Shown: positions 1 through 10,498, counted from the first letter of the stretch. The stretch is 64,000 nt of DNA from Paramicrobacterium humi (GCF_900105715.1 NZ_FNRY01000001.1:2604001-2668000), one strand, 5' to 3'. Notes: generated by a model not told the origin, from the letters alone. Program-made: numbers and translations.

Positions 1-719
1 AAGCGGTGAGCGAGGCGATCGCGTACCGACCGGAGCTGATCGAGGAGCTGTACGCGACACCGAGCGCCCGCGAACGCCACAGCGACGTAGCCGAAGCGGC
101 GCAAGCGGCGGGCATCGAACTCGAGTTCGTCACCGAAGAGGTGCTGGACGCCATGGCGGACACGGTCACGCCCCAAGGCTTCGTCGCCGTCTGCCGCCAG
201 TTCCCGACGGCGCTCAAGCAGATCCTCTCGGACAGGCCCGCTCTCGTCGCGATCCTCGAAGAGGTCCGCGACCCCGGCAACCTTGGCACCATCATCCGAG
301 CGGCCGACGCGGCGGGCGCCGACGGCGTCATCCTCACGGGGCGCACCGTCGATCTCTACAATCCGAAGGTCGTGCGCTCGACGACCGGTTCGCTCTTCCA
401 CATCCCGATAGCGGTCGGGGCCAGTCTCGATACAGTCGTCGCGCGGGCCCGGTCGGCCGGGCTCGCGGTGCTCGCCGCAGACATCAAGGGCGAGGACCTT
501 CTCGAGGTCCGCAACGCGGGAAGTCTTGACCACCCCACGGCATGGGTGTTCGGAAACGAGGCCCGCGGGCTGACCGACGACAGCCTCGCACTCGTGGACG
601 CGGCGGTCACGGTGCCGATCTACGGCAATGCCGAATCGATGAACCTCTCGACAGCGGCATCCGTGTGCCTGTTCGAATCAGCATTCGCGCAACGCACCGC
701 GCAGTCATCGGACGATTAG
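1..719 (+). CDS. TrmH/SpoU-family RNA 2'-O-methyltransferase, 5'-truncated by the window edge
   Basis: C-terminal 238 residues or so of a SpoU-type methyltransferase that would methylate rRNA or tRNA ribose using SAM. The family's trefoil-knot motifs are present: motif 1 around the residues VRDPGNLGTIIRAA, motif 2 around WVFGNEARGL and motif 3 around NAESMNLSTAASV. The first in-window GTG (position 6) is probably not the start, because the frame stays open to base 1 and family members begin about 35 residues earlier with the substrate-binding N-terminal domain. In related actinobacteria this gene lies downstream of rplT and upstream of pheST. Which RNA is modified cannot be told from the sequence. 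Confidence 0.85.
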   Translation, partial: AVSEAIAYRPELIEELYATPSARERHSDVAEAAQAAGIELEFVTEEVLDAMADTVTPQGFVAVCRQFPTALKQILSDRPALVAILEEVRDPGNLGTIIRAADAAGADGVILTGRTVDLYNPKVVRSTTGSLFHIPIAVGASLDTVVARARSAGLAVLAADIKGEDLLEVRNAGSLDHPTAWVFGNEARGLTDDSLALVDAAVTVPIYGNAESMNLSTAASVCLFESAFAQRTAQSSDD

Positions 720-787
720 GTTACGAATCAGTAACGGGCGCTGCTTCGTCACATTGTTGAAACAGTGTGTCGCATAGCGTATCCGTT
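720..787 (+). promoter_or_regulatory. gluA promoter region with two inverted repeats
   Basis: Seen: dyad GTTAC-N6-GTAAC (720-735), an imperfect dyad CACATTGTT-GA-AACAGTGTG (750-769, one mismatch) and a -10-like TAGCGT (775-780) placed 7 nt before ATG 788. The layout suggests a leaderless gluA transcript with an operator over or upstream of the -35 position. Which regulator binds is unknown; a nitrogen or amino-acid regulator would be the obvious guess. Confidence 0.45.
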
Positions 788-1612
788 ATGGATTCGAACG
801 ATCAGGCGGCGTCGCCTGCCGGCAGCGAGCTGCCCGCATTCGAGACGCGAAGCAATCCCATCGTCGCCGCGACCGGTGAGCCGCTCGTCGTGGTCGACCA
901 CGTCGAGAAGTACTACGGCGATTTCCACGCCCTCAAGGACATCAACCTCACCGTCAACAAGGGCGAGGTCGTCGTCGTGATCGGGCCGAGCGGCTCGGGC
1001 AAGTCGACGCTCTGCCGCACCATCAACCGTCTCGAGACGATTCAATCGGGCGAGATCCGCATCGATGGCAAGAGCCTGCCTGAGGAAGGCAAAGCTCTCG
1101 CGGCACTGCGCGCGGACGTCGGCATGGTGTTCCAGTCGTTCAACCTCTTCGCCCACAAGACGATCCTCGAGAACGTCACGCTCGGCCCCATCCGAGTGCG
1201 CAAGCAGAAGAAGGCGGATGCCGACAAGGCGGCGAAGGCGCTCCTCGATCGCGTGGGCGTCGGCGTCCAGGCGGCGAAGATGCCGGCGCAGCTCTCCGGC
1301 GGTCAGCAGCAGCGTGTCGCGATCGCGCGCGCTCTCGCGATGAAGCCGAAGGTCATGCTGTTCGACGAGCCGACGAGCGCGCTCGACCCCGAGATGATCA
1401 ATGAAGTGCTCGATGTCATGGTGCAGCTGGCGCACGAGGGAATGACGATGATCGTCGTCACCCATGAGATGGGCTTCGCCCGCAAGGCCGCAGACCGCGT
1501 CGTGTTCATGGCCGACGGCGAGATCGTGGAAGAGGCCACCCCCGAGGAGTTCTTCACAAAGCCGAAGAGCGACCGGGCGAAAGACTTCCTGTCGAAGCTG
1601 CTCACGCACTGA
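788..1612 (+). CDS. gluA: Glutamate/polar amino acid ABC transporter ATP-binding protein
   Basis: ATPase of an amino-acid importer, working with the binding protein and two permeases encoded just downstream. 274 aa. Motifs from ATG 788: Walker A around residues 66-74 (GPSGSGKST), Q-loop FQSFNLF, signature LSGGQ at 169-173, Walker B LFDEP with D193/E194, and the switch histidine at 226. A GTG at 767 is in frame but overlaps the inverted repeat, and a -10 hexamer stands 7 nt before ATG 788, so 788 is preferred. The gene order matches the Corynebacterium gluABCD operon. Substrate specificity (glutamate, glutamine or aspartate) is inferred from that order only. Confidence 0.9.
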   Translation: MDSNDQAASPAGSELPAFETRSNPIVAATGEPLVVVDHVEKYYGDFHALKDINLTVNKGEVVVVIGPSGSGKSTLCRTINRLETIQSGEIRIDGKSLPEEGKALAALRADVGMVFQSFNLFAHKTILENVTLGPIRVRKQKKADADKAAKALLDRVGVGVQAAKMPAQLSGGQQQRVAIARALAMKPKVMLFDEPTSALDPEMINEVLDVMVQLAHEGMTMIVVTHEMGFARKAADRVVFMADGEIVEEATPEEFFTKPKSDRAKDFLSKLLTH

Positions 1613-1635
1613 GCAGCCGAGGCTGAAGGCACACT

Positions 1636-1649
1636 GGGGCGAACGCCCC
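1636..1649 (+). promoter_or_regulatory. Small hairpin between gluA and gluB
   Basis: GGGGC-GAAC-GCCCC forms a 5-bp stem with a 4-nt loop directly before the gluB Shine-Dalgarno. It has no T-run. It may protect the 5' end of a processed gluB message, which normally needs more copies than the ATPase. Confidence 0.4.
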
Positions 1650-1667
1650 TACGAGAAAGGAAAGCAG

Positions 1668-2570
1668 ATGCGCAAAGGATTGACGCTCTTCGCAGCAGCC
1701 GCTGCGGCGGCGCTGGTTCTGTCGGGCTGCGCGGGCGACGAGCCCAGCGGCACCCCAGGAGGCAGCGGGGACGAAGGGGCGAAGACATCGTCGCTGTACG
1801 AGGTCAACAAGAACGTCGACCTCGAGGGCAGCCCGACGTACGACGCGGCGAAGAAGGCCGACAAGATCACCATCGGCGTCAAGGAAGACCAGCCCGGTCT
1901 TGGCTACAAGGACGCCGTGAGCGGTGAGCGCAGCGGGTTCGACATCGAGATCGCGAAGTGGATGGCCGCATCGCTCGGATTCTCGGACAAGCAGATCACC
2001 TTCGAAGCGATCCCCAGCGCGAATCGTGAGCAGGCGCTCGTGAACGGTGACATCGACCTGTACGTCGGAACGTACTCGATCACCGACAAGCGCAAGGAAA
2101 TGGTCGACTTCGCCGGCCCGTACTTCATCACCGGGCAGGGTCTGCTCGTGCTGAAGGACAACGACGAGATCAAGAGCGACGCCGACCTCGCCGGCAAGAA
2201 GGTCTGCTCGGCGACCGGCTCCACGCCGATCCAGAACATCCGCGACAACTACAAGGACGCGACTCCGGTCGAGTTCGACGTGTACTCGCAGTGTGTTGAC
2301 GCCCTCAAGGACGGCTCCGTCGACGCGGTGACGACCGACGAGGCCATCCTCCTCGGCTACGCCGCCCAGGACCCCGACAACCTCAAGGTCGTCGGCAAGC
2401 CCTTCACCACGGAGAAGTACGGCATCGGCATCCCCAAGGGTGACGACGCGCTTCGTCACTACCTGAACAAGGTGCTCACCGACGGCAACGACACCTGGGA
2501 AGGCATCTACGACGCCACCCTTGGCAAGTCGGGCACCAAGGTCGAGCAGCCGGCTGTCGACGACTACTAA
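1668..2570 (+). CDS. gluB: Glutamate-type ABC transporter substrate-binding lipoprotein
   Basis: 300-aa extracytoplasmic solute-binding protein (SBP_bac_3 family) that captures the amino acid and delivers it to the permeases. The N-terminus is a lipoprotein signal: short basic start, Ala-rich hydrophobic segment and a lipobox LSGC with Cys21. The mature part shows the family pattern, with a TIGVKEDQPGLGY strand early on and the FAGPYFITGQ segment in the middle. The start at ATG 1668 is supported by the purine-rich AGAAAGGA about 7 nt upstream. It is flanked by two intercistronic hairpins, which suggests differential expression within the operon. Confidence 0.9.
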   Translation: MRKGLTLFAAAAAAALVLSGCAGDEPSGTPGGSGDEGAKTSSLYEVNKNVDLEGSPTYDAAKKADKITIGVKEDQPGLGYKDAVSGERSGFDIEIAKWMAASLGFSDKQITFEAIPSANREQALVNGDIDLYVGTYSITDKRKEMVDFAGPYFITGQGLLVLKDNDEIKSDADLAGKKVCSATGSTPIQNIRDNYKDATPVEFDVYSQCVDALKDGSVDAVTTDEAILLGYAAQDPDNLKVVGKPFTTEKYGIGIPKGDDALRHYLNKVLTDGNDTWEGIYDATLGKSGTKVEQPAVDDY

Positions 2571-2581
2571 ACCGACATGAC

Positions 2582-2612
2582 GCCGGGTGGTGGCAGCTCG
2601 CCGCCACCCGGC
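2582..2612 (+). terminator. Strong intercistronic stem-loop after gluB
   Basis: 13-bp stem (2582-2594 with 2600-2612, one G-U wobble in RNA) closing a 5-nt loop, without a T-run. It lies between gluB and gluC. It may act as a partial terminator or a 3' stabiliser that keeps binding-protein mRNA above permease mRNA, as known for other binding-protein-dependent operons. Confidence 0.65.
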
Positions 2613-2647
2613 ATCCGGTTCCCCCAACCAGAGCAGAGGAAAACCAC

Positions 2648-3295
2648 GTGGACGTCTTGCTGGACAACCTCGACATCTTCGTCAGAGGCTTCCGGACCAC
2701 CCTTGTGCTGTTCGTGTGGTCGGCGATCTTCTCGACGATCCTCGGCATGATCGTGGGCACCATGCGCGTCTCGCCGGTGCCGGTCATGCGCGGCGTCGGC
2801 ACCATCTACGTCAACCTCGTCCGCAACACTCCGCTCACCCTGATCTTCTTCTTCTTCGCCTTCGGATATCCGAAGCTGCGACTCGGCGAGGTTTCGTACG
2901 AGACGCTCGCGATCATCGCCTTGAGCCTCTACACCGCCACCTATATCGCGGAAGTGCTGCGCTCGGGCTTCAACACCGTGCCCATCGGCCAGGCAGAAGC
3001 AGCCCGAGCGATCGGGCTCTCGTTCGTGCCCACCATGACGCGCGTTGTACTCCCGCAGGCCTTCCGCGCCGTGATCCCGCCGTTCATGAGCGTGCTCATC
3101 GCGCTGCTCAAGAACACGACCGTCGCTGCGGGCTTCTCCGTCGCAGAGGCCGGCGCCATTCGCGCCTACGCGTCCGAGCGAGGCGAGCCAGCGATGATCG
3201 TGCTTCTCTGGGTCGCGCTGTTCTTCGTGATCCTGGTCATGATCCTCGCCTTCATCCAGCGACGACTCGAGAACCGATGGAGGGTTGCCCGATGA
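2648..3295 (+). CDS. gluC: Amino acid ABC transporter permease 1
   Basis: 215-aa integral membrane protein of the HisMQ/GltK type, forming the translocation channel together with GluD. Several hydrophobic segments are visible (near residues 15-40, 55-80 and 185-210), and the EAA loop that docks on the ATPase is present around GQAEAARAIGLSF. The start is GTG 2648 with AGAGGA about 7 nt upstream. The stop overlaps the start of gluD (ATGA), indicating translational coupling. Confidence 0.88.
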   Translation: MDVLLDNLDIFVRGFRTTLVLFVWSAIFSTILGMIVGTMRVSPVPVMRGVGTIYVNLVRNTPLTLIFFFFAFGYPKLRLGEVSYETLAIIALSLYTATYIAEVLRSGFNTVPIGQAEAARAIGLSFVPTMTRVVLPQAFRAVIPPFMSVLIALLKNTTVAAGFSVAEAGAIRAYASERGEPAMIVLLWVALFFVILVMILAFIQRRLENRWRVAR

Positions 3296-4194
3296 GCAGC
3301 GTTCTCTACGATGCACCCGGGCCCCGCGCCCGGCTCCGCAACCGAATCCTCGCGGTCGTGACGATCGTCATCGTCCTCGCGTTCGTCGCTTTCATCGCGT
3401 ACCGGTTCTTCGACACCGGCCAGTTCAGCGCTCAGAAGTGGCAGCTGTTCCGCTACACCGCCGTGTGGCGCGCGATCGGCGCTGCCACTCTCACCACACT
3501 CTCTGCGTTCGTCGTCGCTGCCGTCGGAAGCCTCATTCTCGGTCTTCTCCTGTCCGTCGGCCGCGTCTCGGACCACGCGTGGGTGCGCTGGCCCGTCACA
3601 GTGTTCACCGAGATCTTCCGCGCCATCCCCGTGCTGATCCTGATGATGATCATGTACTACGGACTCCCGCCGCTCGGCTTCGACTTCATCAGTCCCTATG
3701 TGGCCGTGGTCACGGGCCTCATTCTGTACAACGGATCCGTGCTCGCCGAAGTCTTCCGCTCCGGCATCGAGTCGCTTCCGCGCGGGCAATCGGAAGCCGG
3801 CTACGCGATCGGGCTGCGCAAGACAGCCGTCATGTCGGTCATCCTGTACCCGCAGGCGATTCGCGCGATGATGCCCGTCATCATCTCGCAGCTCGTCGTC
3901 GTGCTCAAGGACACCGCACTCGGGTTCATCGTCACGTTCCAGGAGCTGCTGTACCTCGCCAAGTTCTACGGCAGCCAGGTCACCTACGGTTCCCCGATCA
4001 TCCCGTCCACCATCGTGATCGGCTCGATCTACGTGATTCTCTGCCTCATTCTCGCGGGCGTCGCGAAGTGGGTTGAGCAGCGCACACGGCGCAGCTCCAA
4101 GCTGCCGAAGGACCCGGGTGCGCGAGAAGATCTCGCCGCCGCGGAGACGAAGGCGATCGCCATTCAAGCGCAGGCGGGCGAGCGGAAGATCTGA
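3292..4194 (+). CDS. gluD: Amino acid ABC transporter permease 2
   Basis: 300-aa second permease subunit. After a basic N-terminus there is a membrane anchor around residues 18-38, then the permease core, with the EAA loop around GQSEAGYAIGLRK. The C-terminal tail of about 40 residues is charged and probably cytoplasmic. It starts at ATG 3292 inside the stop of gluC, with GGAGGG upstream. It is longer than GluC because of the extra N-terminal segment, as in corynebacterial GluD. A weak 5-bp hairpin (4200-4214) follows. Confidence 0.88.
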   Translation: MSSVLYDAPGPRARLRNRILAVVTIVIVLAFVAFIAYRFFDTGQFSAQKWQLFRYTAVWRAIGAATLTTLSAFVVAAVGSLILGLLLSVGRVSDHAWVRWPVTVFTEIFRAIPVLILMMIMYYGLPPLGFDFISPYVAVVTGLILYNGSVLAEVFRSGIESLPRGQSEAGYAIGLRKTAVMSVILYPQAIRAMMPVIISQLVVVLKDTALGFIVTFQELLYLAKFYGSQVTYGSPIIPSTIVIGSIYVILCLILAGVAKWVEQRTRRSSKLPKDPGAREDLAAAETKAIAIQAQAGERKI

Positions 4195-5283
<1,089 letters not shown>

Positions 5284-5285
5284 AG

Positions 5286-7805
5286 ATGCGGGTGCCGCTC
5301 AGTTGGCTCGCTGAATACGTCGAGCTTCCCCAGGATGTGACTCCCGAGTCGGTGCAGGCCGCTCTCGTGCGCGTCGGCCTGGAAGAGGAAGCCATCCACC
5401 GTTCGGAGCTGTCCGGCCCGATCGTCGTCGGAGAGGTCCTCGACTTCGTCGAGGAACCGCAGAAGAACGGCAAGGTCATCCGCTGGTGCCAGGTGCGCGT
5501 CGCTCCCGACGGCCAGACCGCGGCAGACGGCGGTGACGCCGTGCACGGCATCGTCTGCGGCGCGCACAACTTCGTGAAGGGCGACAAGGTCGTGGTGACC
5601 TTGCCCGGCTCCGTTCTGCCCGGCCCGTTTCCCATCGCCGCGCGCAAGACCTACGGCCACCTGTCCGACGGCATGATCGCGTCCGTGCGCGAGCTCGGCA
5701 TCGGCGACGACCACGACGGAATCCTGCGCCTGACCACGCTCGGCCTCGACCCCGAAGTCGGCACCGACGCGCTCTCGCTGCTGGGCCTTGACGACACCGC
5801 CATCGAGATCAACGTCACGCCCGACCGCGGCTACGCGTTCTCCATGCGCGGCGTCGCTCGCGAGTACTCGCACTCGACCGGTGCCGCCTTCCGCGACCCG
5901 GCGGGCATCGCGGTCCCCGAGCAGCTGACCGGTGTGAGCGTGCGGGTGGAAGACCAGGCGCCGATCCGCGACCGCAGCGGCTGCAGCGTCTTCGTCACGC
6001 GGGTCGTCCGCGGCGTCGACGCCGCACGGCCGACACCGCCCTGGATGAGCGCGCGACTGCGACTCGCCGGCATCCGCTCGGTGTCGATCCTCGTCGACAT
6101 CACCAACTACGTCATGCTCGAGCTCGGCCAGCCCATCCACGGCTACGACCTCGACAAGCTGACGGGCGACATCGTCGTGCGCCGTGCCGAGGCTGGCGAG
6201 ACCGTGACGACGCTCGACGGGCAGGAGCGCCGCCTCGATCGCGAAGACCTGCTGATCACCGACGACTCGGGCGCCATCGGCATCGCCGGTGTCATGGGCG
6301 GAGCGACAACCGAGATGGATGCCGCCACGCGCAACGTTCTCATCGAGGCCGCCAACTTCGACCCCGTGTCGATCGCCCGCTCCGCCCGCCGGCACAAGCT
6401 GCCGAGCGAGGCGTCAAAGCGATTCGAGCGCGGCGTCGACCCGAAGATCGCGGCAGCCGCGGCGACGCGGGTCGCGGAGCTCATGGTCGAACTCGCCGGC
6501 GGAACCGTCGACGAGGAAGGCTCCGTGCTGGACGACGCGCGCGAGCCTGAGGCGATCCTGCTGCCCGAGGGCTTCGCCGAGAAGATCGTCGGTGTCGCCT
6601 ACACGCCAGGCGAGGTCAGCGGTGCGCTCACGATGATCGGCGCTCACGTCGAGCGCACGGCGGAGGGCCTCCTGGTCACGCCGCCGAGCTGGCGCCCCGA
6701 CCTCACGGTCAAGGTCGACCTCGTCGAGGAGATCGCGCGCATCGTCGGCTACGATCGCATCCCGAGCGTGCTGCCGGTCGCGCCTCCCGGACACGGCCTC
6801 ACGCGGGAGCAGATCATCCGGCGCAAGGTCGCCGATGCGCTTGCGGCGGCCGGAAGCACCGAAGTGCTCGCCTACCCGTTCGTGTCGGCCGAGGCGAACG
6901 CGGCGTTCGGCTCCGGTCTCGACGAACCGGTGGCAGCTGTCAAGCTCGCGAACGCCCTCGACGCGACCGTGCCGTACCTGCGCACGTCGCTCCTGCCCGG
7001 CCTCGTCGACATCGCGCGACGCAACCTGGCGCGCGGCCTGACGAGCCTGTCGCTGTTCGAGATCGGTCGTGTCTTCCGGCCCGAGACCGGGACGGACTAC
7101 GGCACGGCGGAGCTGCCGAGCGGAGTCGAGCGGCCGAGCGCCGACGTGCTCGCGACGCTCGACGACGGCATTCCGCCGCAGCCGCGGCACGTGGGCGTTC
7201 TCGTTCTCGGCAACGCGATCGAGAAGCAGCCGGGCCAGGACGCGGTCGGCTCGGGCATCGCGGACGTCCTCGCGGCCGTCGAGCAGATCGGACTCGCCTC
7301 CGGCATCCGTATCGATGTTGCGCAGGGCTCTCACAAGGCGCTGCACCCCGGACGCACGGCGGAGCTCTCCGTTGGCGGTCGAATCGTCGGGGTCGCGGGG
7401 GAGCTGCTGCCCGCCCTCGCCGAGGAGCACGACCTGCCGCGCGTCGTAGCCGTCGCCGAGATCGACCTCGACGCCATCACCGCCGCGGGCGAGCATGTCA
7501 CCACGACATCCGCCATCCTCACCCAGCCGGCTGCGACGCAAGACCTTTCCCTTCTCGTCGGAGCGGGAGTGGCCGCCGCCTCCGTGCAGCAAGCGGTCAC
7601 GGCCGGAGCGGGTGCTCTTCTCGAGCACATACGCCTCGTCGACGACTACCGCGGCACCGGCGTGCCCGAGGGGGAGAAGAGCCTCACCTTCGCGCTGCGG
7701 TTCCGCGCCGCAGACCGCACGCTCACAGCGGCGGAGGCCTCGGAGGCAAAGCTCGCCGGAGCCGCACGCGCCGGCGAGCTGTACGGCGCGACGATCAGGG
7801 AGTGA
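5286..7805 (+). CDS. pheT: Phenylalanine-tRNA ligase beta subunit
   Basis: 839-aa beta subunit, the usual length. Domain order as expected: N-terminal EMAP-like tRNA-binding OB fold (roughly residues 40-150, with CGAHNF), the B3/B4 editing region containing NITNYVMLELGQPIH-like sequence near 260-280, B5 domain, a catalytically inactive class II-like core (LRTSLLPGLV near 565), and a C-terminal anticodon-binding FDX-ACB domain. It hydrolyses mischarged Tyr-tRNA-Phe in the B3/B4 site. Co-transcribed with pheS. Confidence 0.96.
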   Translation: MRVPLSWLAEYVELPQDVTPESVQAALVRVGLEEEAIHRSELSGPIVVGEVLDFVEEPQKNGKVIRWCQVRVAPDGQTAADGGDAVHGIVCGAHNFVKGDKVVVTLPGSVLPGPFPIAARKTYGHLSDGMIASVRELGIGDDHDGILRLTTLGLDPEVGTDALSLLGLDDTAIEINVTPDRGYAFSMRGVAREYSHSTGAAFRDPAGIAVPEQLTGVSVRVEDQAPIRDRSGCSVFVTRVVRGVDAARPTPPWMSARLRLAGIRSVSILVDITNYVMLELGQPIHGYDLDKLTGDIVVRRAEAGETVTTLDGQERRLDREDLLITDDSGAIGIAGVMGGATTEMDAATRNVLIEAANFDPVSIARSARRHKLPSEASKRFERGVDPKIAAAAATRVAELMVELAGGTVDEEGSVLDDAREPEAILLPEGFAEKIVGVAYTPGEVSGALTMIGAHVERTAEGLLVTPPSWRPDLTVKVDLVEEIARIVGYDRIPSVLPVAPPGHGLTREQIIRRKVADALAAAGSTEVLAYPFVSAEANAAFGSGLDEPVAAVKLANALDATVPYLRTSLLPGLVDIARRNLARGLTSLSLFEIGRVFRPETGTDYGTAELPSGVERPSADVLATLDDGIPPQPRHVGVLVLGNAIEKQPGQDAVGSGIADVLAAVEQIGLASGIRIDVAQGSHKALHPGRTAELSVGGRIVGVAGELLPALAEEHDLPRVVAVAEIDLDAITAAGEHVTTTSAILTQPAATQDLSLLVGAGVAAASVQQAVTAGAGALLEHIRLVDDYRGTGVPEGEKSLTFALRFRAADRTLTAAEASEAKLAGAARAGELYGATIRE

Positions 7806-7842
7806 CGGGCCCGGAGATCAGGATCGAGGACGGCGGTTTGAC

Positions 7843-10338
7843 ATGAACGGTCTCATCGCCGTCCCCGACTCCGCCGAACCCGACGCCGTCTTCGACGCGT
7901 TCACCGCGTGGGCGACCGCCGGCGGCATCACGCTGTATCCGGCGCAGGAGGAGTCCCTCATCGAGGTCGTCTCCGGCAACAACATCATTCTGTCGACCCC
8001 GACGGGAACCGGAAAGTCGCTCGTCGCCGTCGGCGCGCACCTCACGGCACTCGCGCGGGGCGAGCGCAGCTTCTACACGGCGCCCATCAAGGCTCTCGTG
8101 AGCGAGAAGTTCTTCGCCCTCGTCGACACCTTCGGCGCCGAGAACGTCGGCATGATGACGGGGGACTCGGCGGTGAACGCCGACGCGCCGATCATCTGCT
8201 GCACGGCAGAGATCCTCGCGAACCTCGCCCTGCGCCGCGGCCCCGACGCCGGCATCCATCAGGTCGTCATGGACGAGTTCCACTACTACGGCGACCCGGA
8301 TCGCGGCTGGGCCTGGCAAGTGCCGCTGCTCATCCTCGAGCACACGCAGTTCGTGCTCATGTCGGCGACGCTCGGCGACGTGAGCGCCCTCGCCGAGGAC
8401 CTCACGCGGCGCACCGGGCGAGACACCGCCGAGGTGACGGGCGTCGAACGCCCCGTCCCGCTGAGCTACCACTACGAGACCGCGCCGATCCACGAGACGA
8501 TCGACGAGCTGCTGCACACCGACCGCGCGCCGGTGTACATCGTTCACTTCTCGCAGGCGCAGGCCATGGAGCGCGCCCAGGCGCTCACGAGCGCGAAGGT
8601 CGCGAGCCGCGCCCAGAAGGAGGCGATCGCCGAGCTCGTCGGGCCGTTCCGCTTCAGCACGGGATTCGGCAAGACGCTGTCGAAGCTGCTGCGCGCCGGC
8701 ATCGGCGTGCATCACGCGGGGATGCTGCCGAAGTACCGCCGACTGGTCGAGCAGCTCGCGCAGCGCGGCCTGCTTCCCGTCATCTGCGGAACCGACACGC
8801 TCGGCGTCGGCATCAACGTTCCCATCCGCACCGTTCTCCTCACGGCTCTGACGAAGTTCGACGGCACGCGCATGCGGCAGCTCAACGCGCGCGAGTTCCA
8901 CCAGATCGCCGGTCGCGCCGGGCGCGCCGGCTTCGACACGGCCGGCACCGTCGTGGTCCAGGCGCCCGAGCATGAGACGCTCAACCTCAAGGCGCTCGAG
9001 AAGGCGGGCGACGACCCCAAGAAGCGCCGAAAGATCGTGCGCAAGAAGGCGCCAGAGGGCTTCGTCTCCTGGGGTCGCGGCTCCTTCGACCGGCTCATCG
9101 CCGCGCAGCCCGAGACGCTCACGAGCCACATGCAGATGACGAGCGCGATGCTCATCAATCTCATCGCGCGCGGCGGCGACGTGTTCGCGACGGTGCGCCG
9201 GCTCATCTTCGACAACCACGAGCCCGTCGCTCGCCAGCGGGAGCTCGCCCGCCGCGCCCTCGCCATCTACCGCACGGTCGTCGCAGCCGGCATCGTGGTG
9301 TCCGAGGGCGGGCAGATCCGACTCACGGTCGACCTGCCGGCGAACTTCGCGCTCAACCAGCCGCTGTCTCCGTTCGCCCTCGCCGCGTTCGAGCTGCTCG
9401 ACCCCGAGTCGTCCACATACGCCCTCGACATGCTCTCCGTGCTCGAGGCGACCCTCGACAGCCCGCGCGCCGTGCTGAACCAGCAAGAGCACATGGCACG
9501 CGGCGAGGCGGTGGCTGCGATGAAGGCGGAGGGCATCGAGTACGAGCAGCGCATGGAGCTGCTCGAGAACATCACCTGGCCCAAGCCGCTCGAGGAGCTG
9601 CTGGAGCAGTCGTTCGAGACGTTCAAAGCCTCGCAGCCGTGGGTCGCCGACTTCGAACTCGCCCCCAAGTCGGTCGTGCGCGACATGTACGAGCGCGCCA
9701 TGTCGTTCAGCGAGTATGTGCGCTTCTACCAGCTCGCCCGTTCGGAGGGCGTCGTTCTGCGCTACCTGAGCGACGCCTATCGCACGGCGCGGCAGATGAT
9801 CCCCGAGCATGCGCGCACGCCCGAGCTGCACGACATCATCGAGTGGCTCGGCGAACTCGTGCGCCAAGTGGACTCGAGCCTGCTCGACGAGTGGGAAGAG
9901 CTCAATCATCCGGATGCCGCCGAGCACGACGCCCGCGCGGACGAGGTCGTTCCGCCGGCCCCGCGCCGCCTCACCGCCAACGCCCGCGCGTTCCGCGTGC
10001 TCGTGCGCAACGAGCTGTTCCGTCGCGTCCAGCTCGCCGCCCTCGAGAAGATCGACGCACTCGGTGACCTTGACGGCGACTCCGGCTTCGGCACCGACGA
10101 CTGGGCGGGAGCTCTCGACGCGTACTTCGCCGACCATGACGAGATCCTCACGGGCGGCGACGCGCGAAGCGCCGACATGCTCCTCATCGAGGAGGAGACG
10201 GGCAGCTGGCGCGTACGCCAGATCCTCGACGATCCGGCCGGAGACCACGATTGGGGCATCACCGCCGTCGTCGACCTCGCGGCCTCCGACGCGGCCGGCG
10301 AGGTGGCGCTCGCCGTGACGGGACTGACGCGGTTCTGA
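7843..10338 (+). CDS. DEAD/DEAH-box helicase with C-terminal DUF3516-like region
   Basis: 831-aa superfamily 2 helicase of the Ski2-like type. Motif I TPTGTGKS (residues 52-59), motif II DEFH (144-147), motif III SAT (174-176), and motif VI QIAGRAGR (354-361) are intact. The part after about residue 380 matches the actinobacterial DUF3516 extension as I recall it. It probably acts on RNA or structured nucleic acid; the precise substrate is not known. It starts at ATG 7843, 37 nt after pheT, with GAGGA 12 nt upstream, so it may be read from the pheST promoter. The earlier in-frame extension overlaps pheT and is discarded. Confidence 0.85.
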   Translation: MNGLIAVPDSAEPDAVFDAFTAWATAGGITLYPAQEESLIEVVSGNNIILSTPTGTGKSLVAVGAHLTALARGERSFYTAPIKALVSEKFFALVDTFGAENVGMMTGDSAVNADAPIICCTAEILANLALRRGPDAGIHQVVMDEFHYYGDPDRGWAWQVPLLILEHTQFVLMSATLGDVSALAEDLTRRTGRDTAEVTGVERPVPLSYHYETAPIHETIDELLHTDRAPVYIVHFSQAQAMERAQALTSAKVASRAQKEAIAELVGPFRFSTGFGKTLSKLLRAGIGVHHAGMLPKYRRLVEQLAQRGLLPVICGTDTLGVGINVPIRTVLLTALTKFDGTRMRQLNAREFHQIAGRAGRAGFDTAGTVVVQAPEHETLNLKALEKAGDDPKKRRKIVRKKAPEGFVSWGRGSFDRLIAAQPETLTSHMQMTSAMLINLIARGGDVFATVRRLIFDNHEPVARQRELARRALAIYRTVVAAGIVVSEGGQIRLTVDLPANFALNQPLSPFALAAFELLDPESSTYALDMLSVLEATLDSPRAVLNQQEHMARGEAVAAMKAEGIEYEQRMELLENITWPKPLEELLEQSFETFKASQPWVADFELAPKSVVRDMYERAMSFSEYVRFYQLARSEGVVLRYLSDAYRTARQMIPEHARTPELHDIIEWLGELVRQVDSSLLDEWEELNHPDAAEHDARADEVVPPAPRRLTANARAFRVLVRNELFRRVQLAALEKIDALGDLDGDSGFGTDDWAGALDAYFADHDEILTGGDARSADMLLIEEETGSWRVRQILDDPAGDHDWGITAVVDLAASDAAGEVALAVTGLTRF

Positions 10339-10381
10339 GACCCTCGATTCCGCGGATTGGCGCGCGCGCCGTCCCCCGGAG

Positions 10382-10393
10382 TATTCTCGGGGC
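10382..10393 (+). promoter_or_regulatory. Leaderless promoter of the arg leader ORF
   Basis: TATTCT (10382-10387) lies 6 nt before ATG 10394, the same spacing seen at other leaderless starts in this window. No -35 consensus is evident. Confidence 0.55.
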
Positions 10394-10498
10394 ATGGCTT
10401 CATTCGTCCGCAGCATCCGCGCCGGTCTCTCGGCCCGCGCGCTGCGTCGACGTCGCGTCTCCGGGCGAACCTCGGCGACGCCTTCTGTGCTCCGGTGA
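10394..10498 (+). CDS. Candidate arginine leader peptide (34 aa)
   Basis: Short ORF between the helicase and argC. It encodes nine arginines in 34 residues (positions 6, 9, 15, 18-21, 25, 34), with four consecutive Arg codons CGT-CGA-CGT-CGC at 10445-10456, and ends in TGA at 10496-10498. A leaderless -10 hexamer sits exactly in front of the ATG. Ribosome stalling at the Arg run during arginine starvation would affect the RNA pairings described for 10455-10545. It is not part of ArgC and no function is expected for the peptide itself. The alternative is a chance ORF, because CGN codons are common in high-GC DNA; the promoter, position and arginine run argue against that. Confidence 0.55.
   Translation: MASFVRSIRAGLSARALRRRRVSGRTSATPSVLR

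Noticed and set aside
749-1609. Long antisense reading frames opposite gluA and many other genes
   Set aside because: They are mirror frames caused by high third-position GC; their translations are Arg/His/Val-rich without domain patterns.
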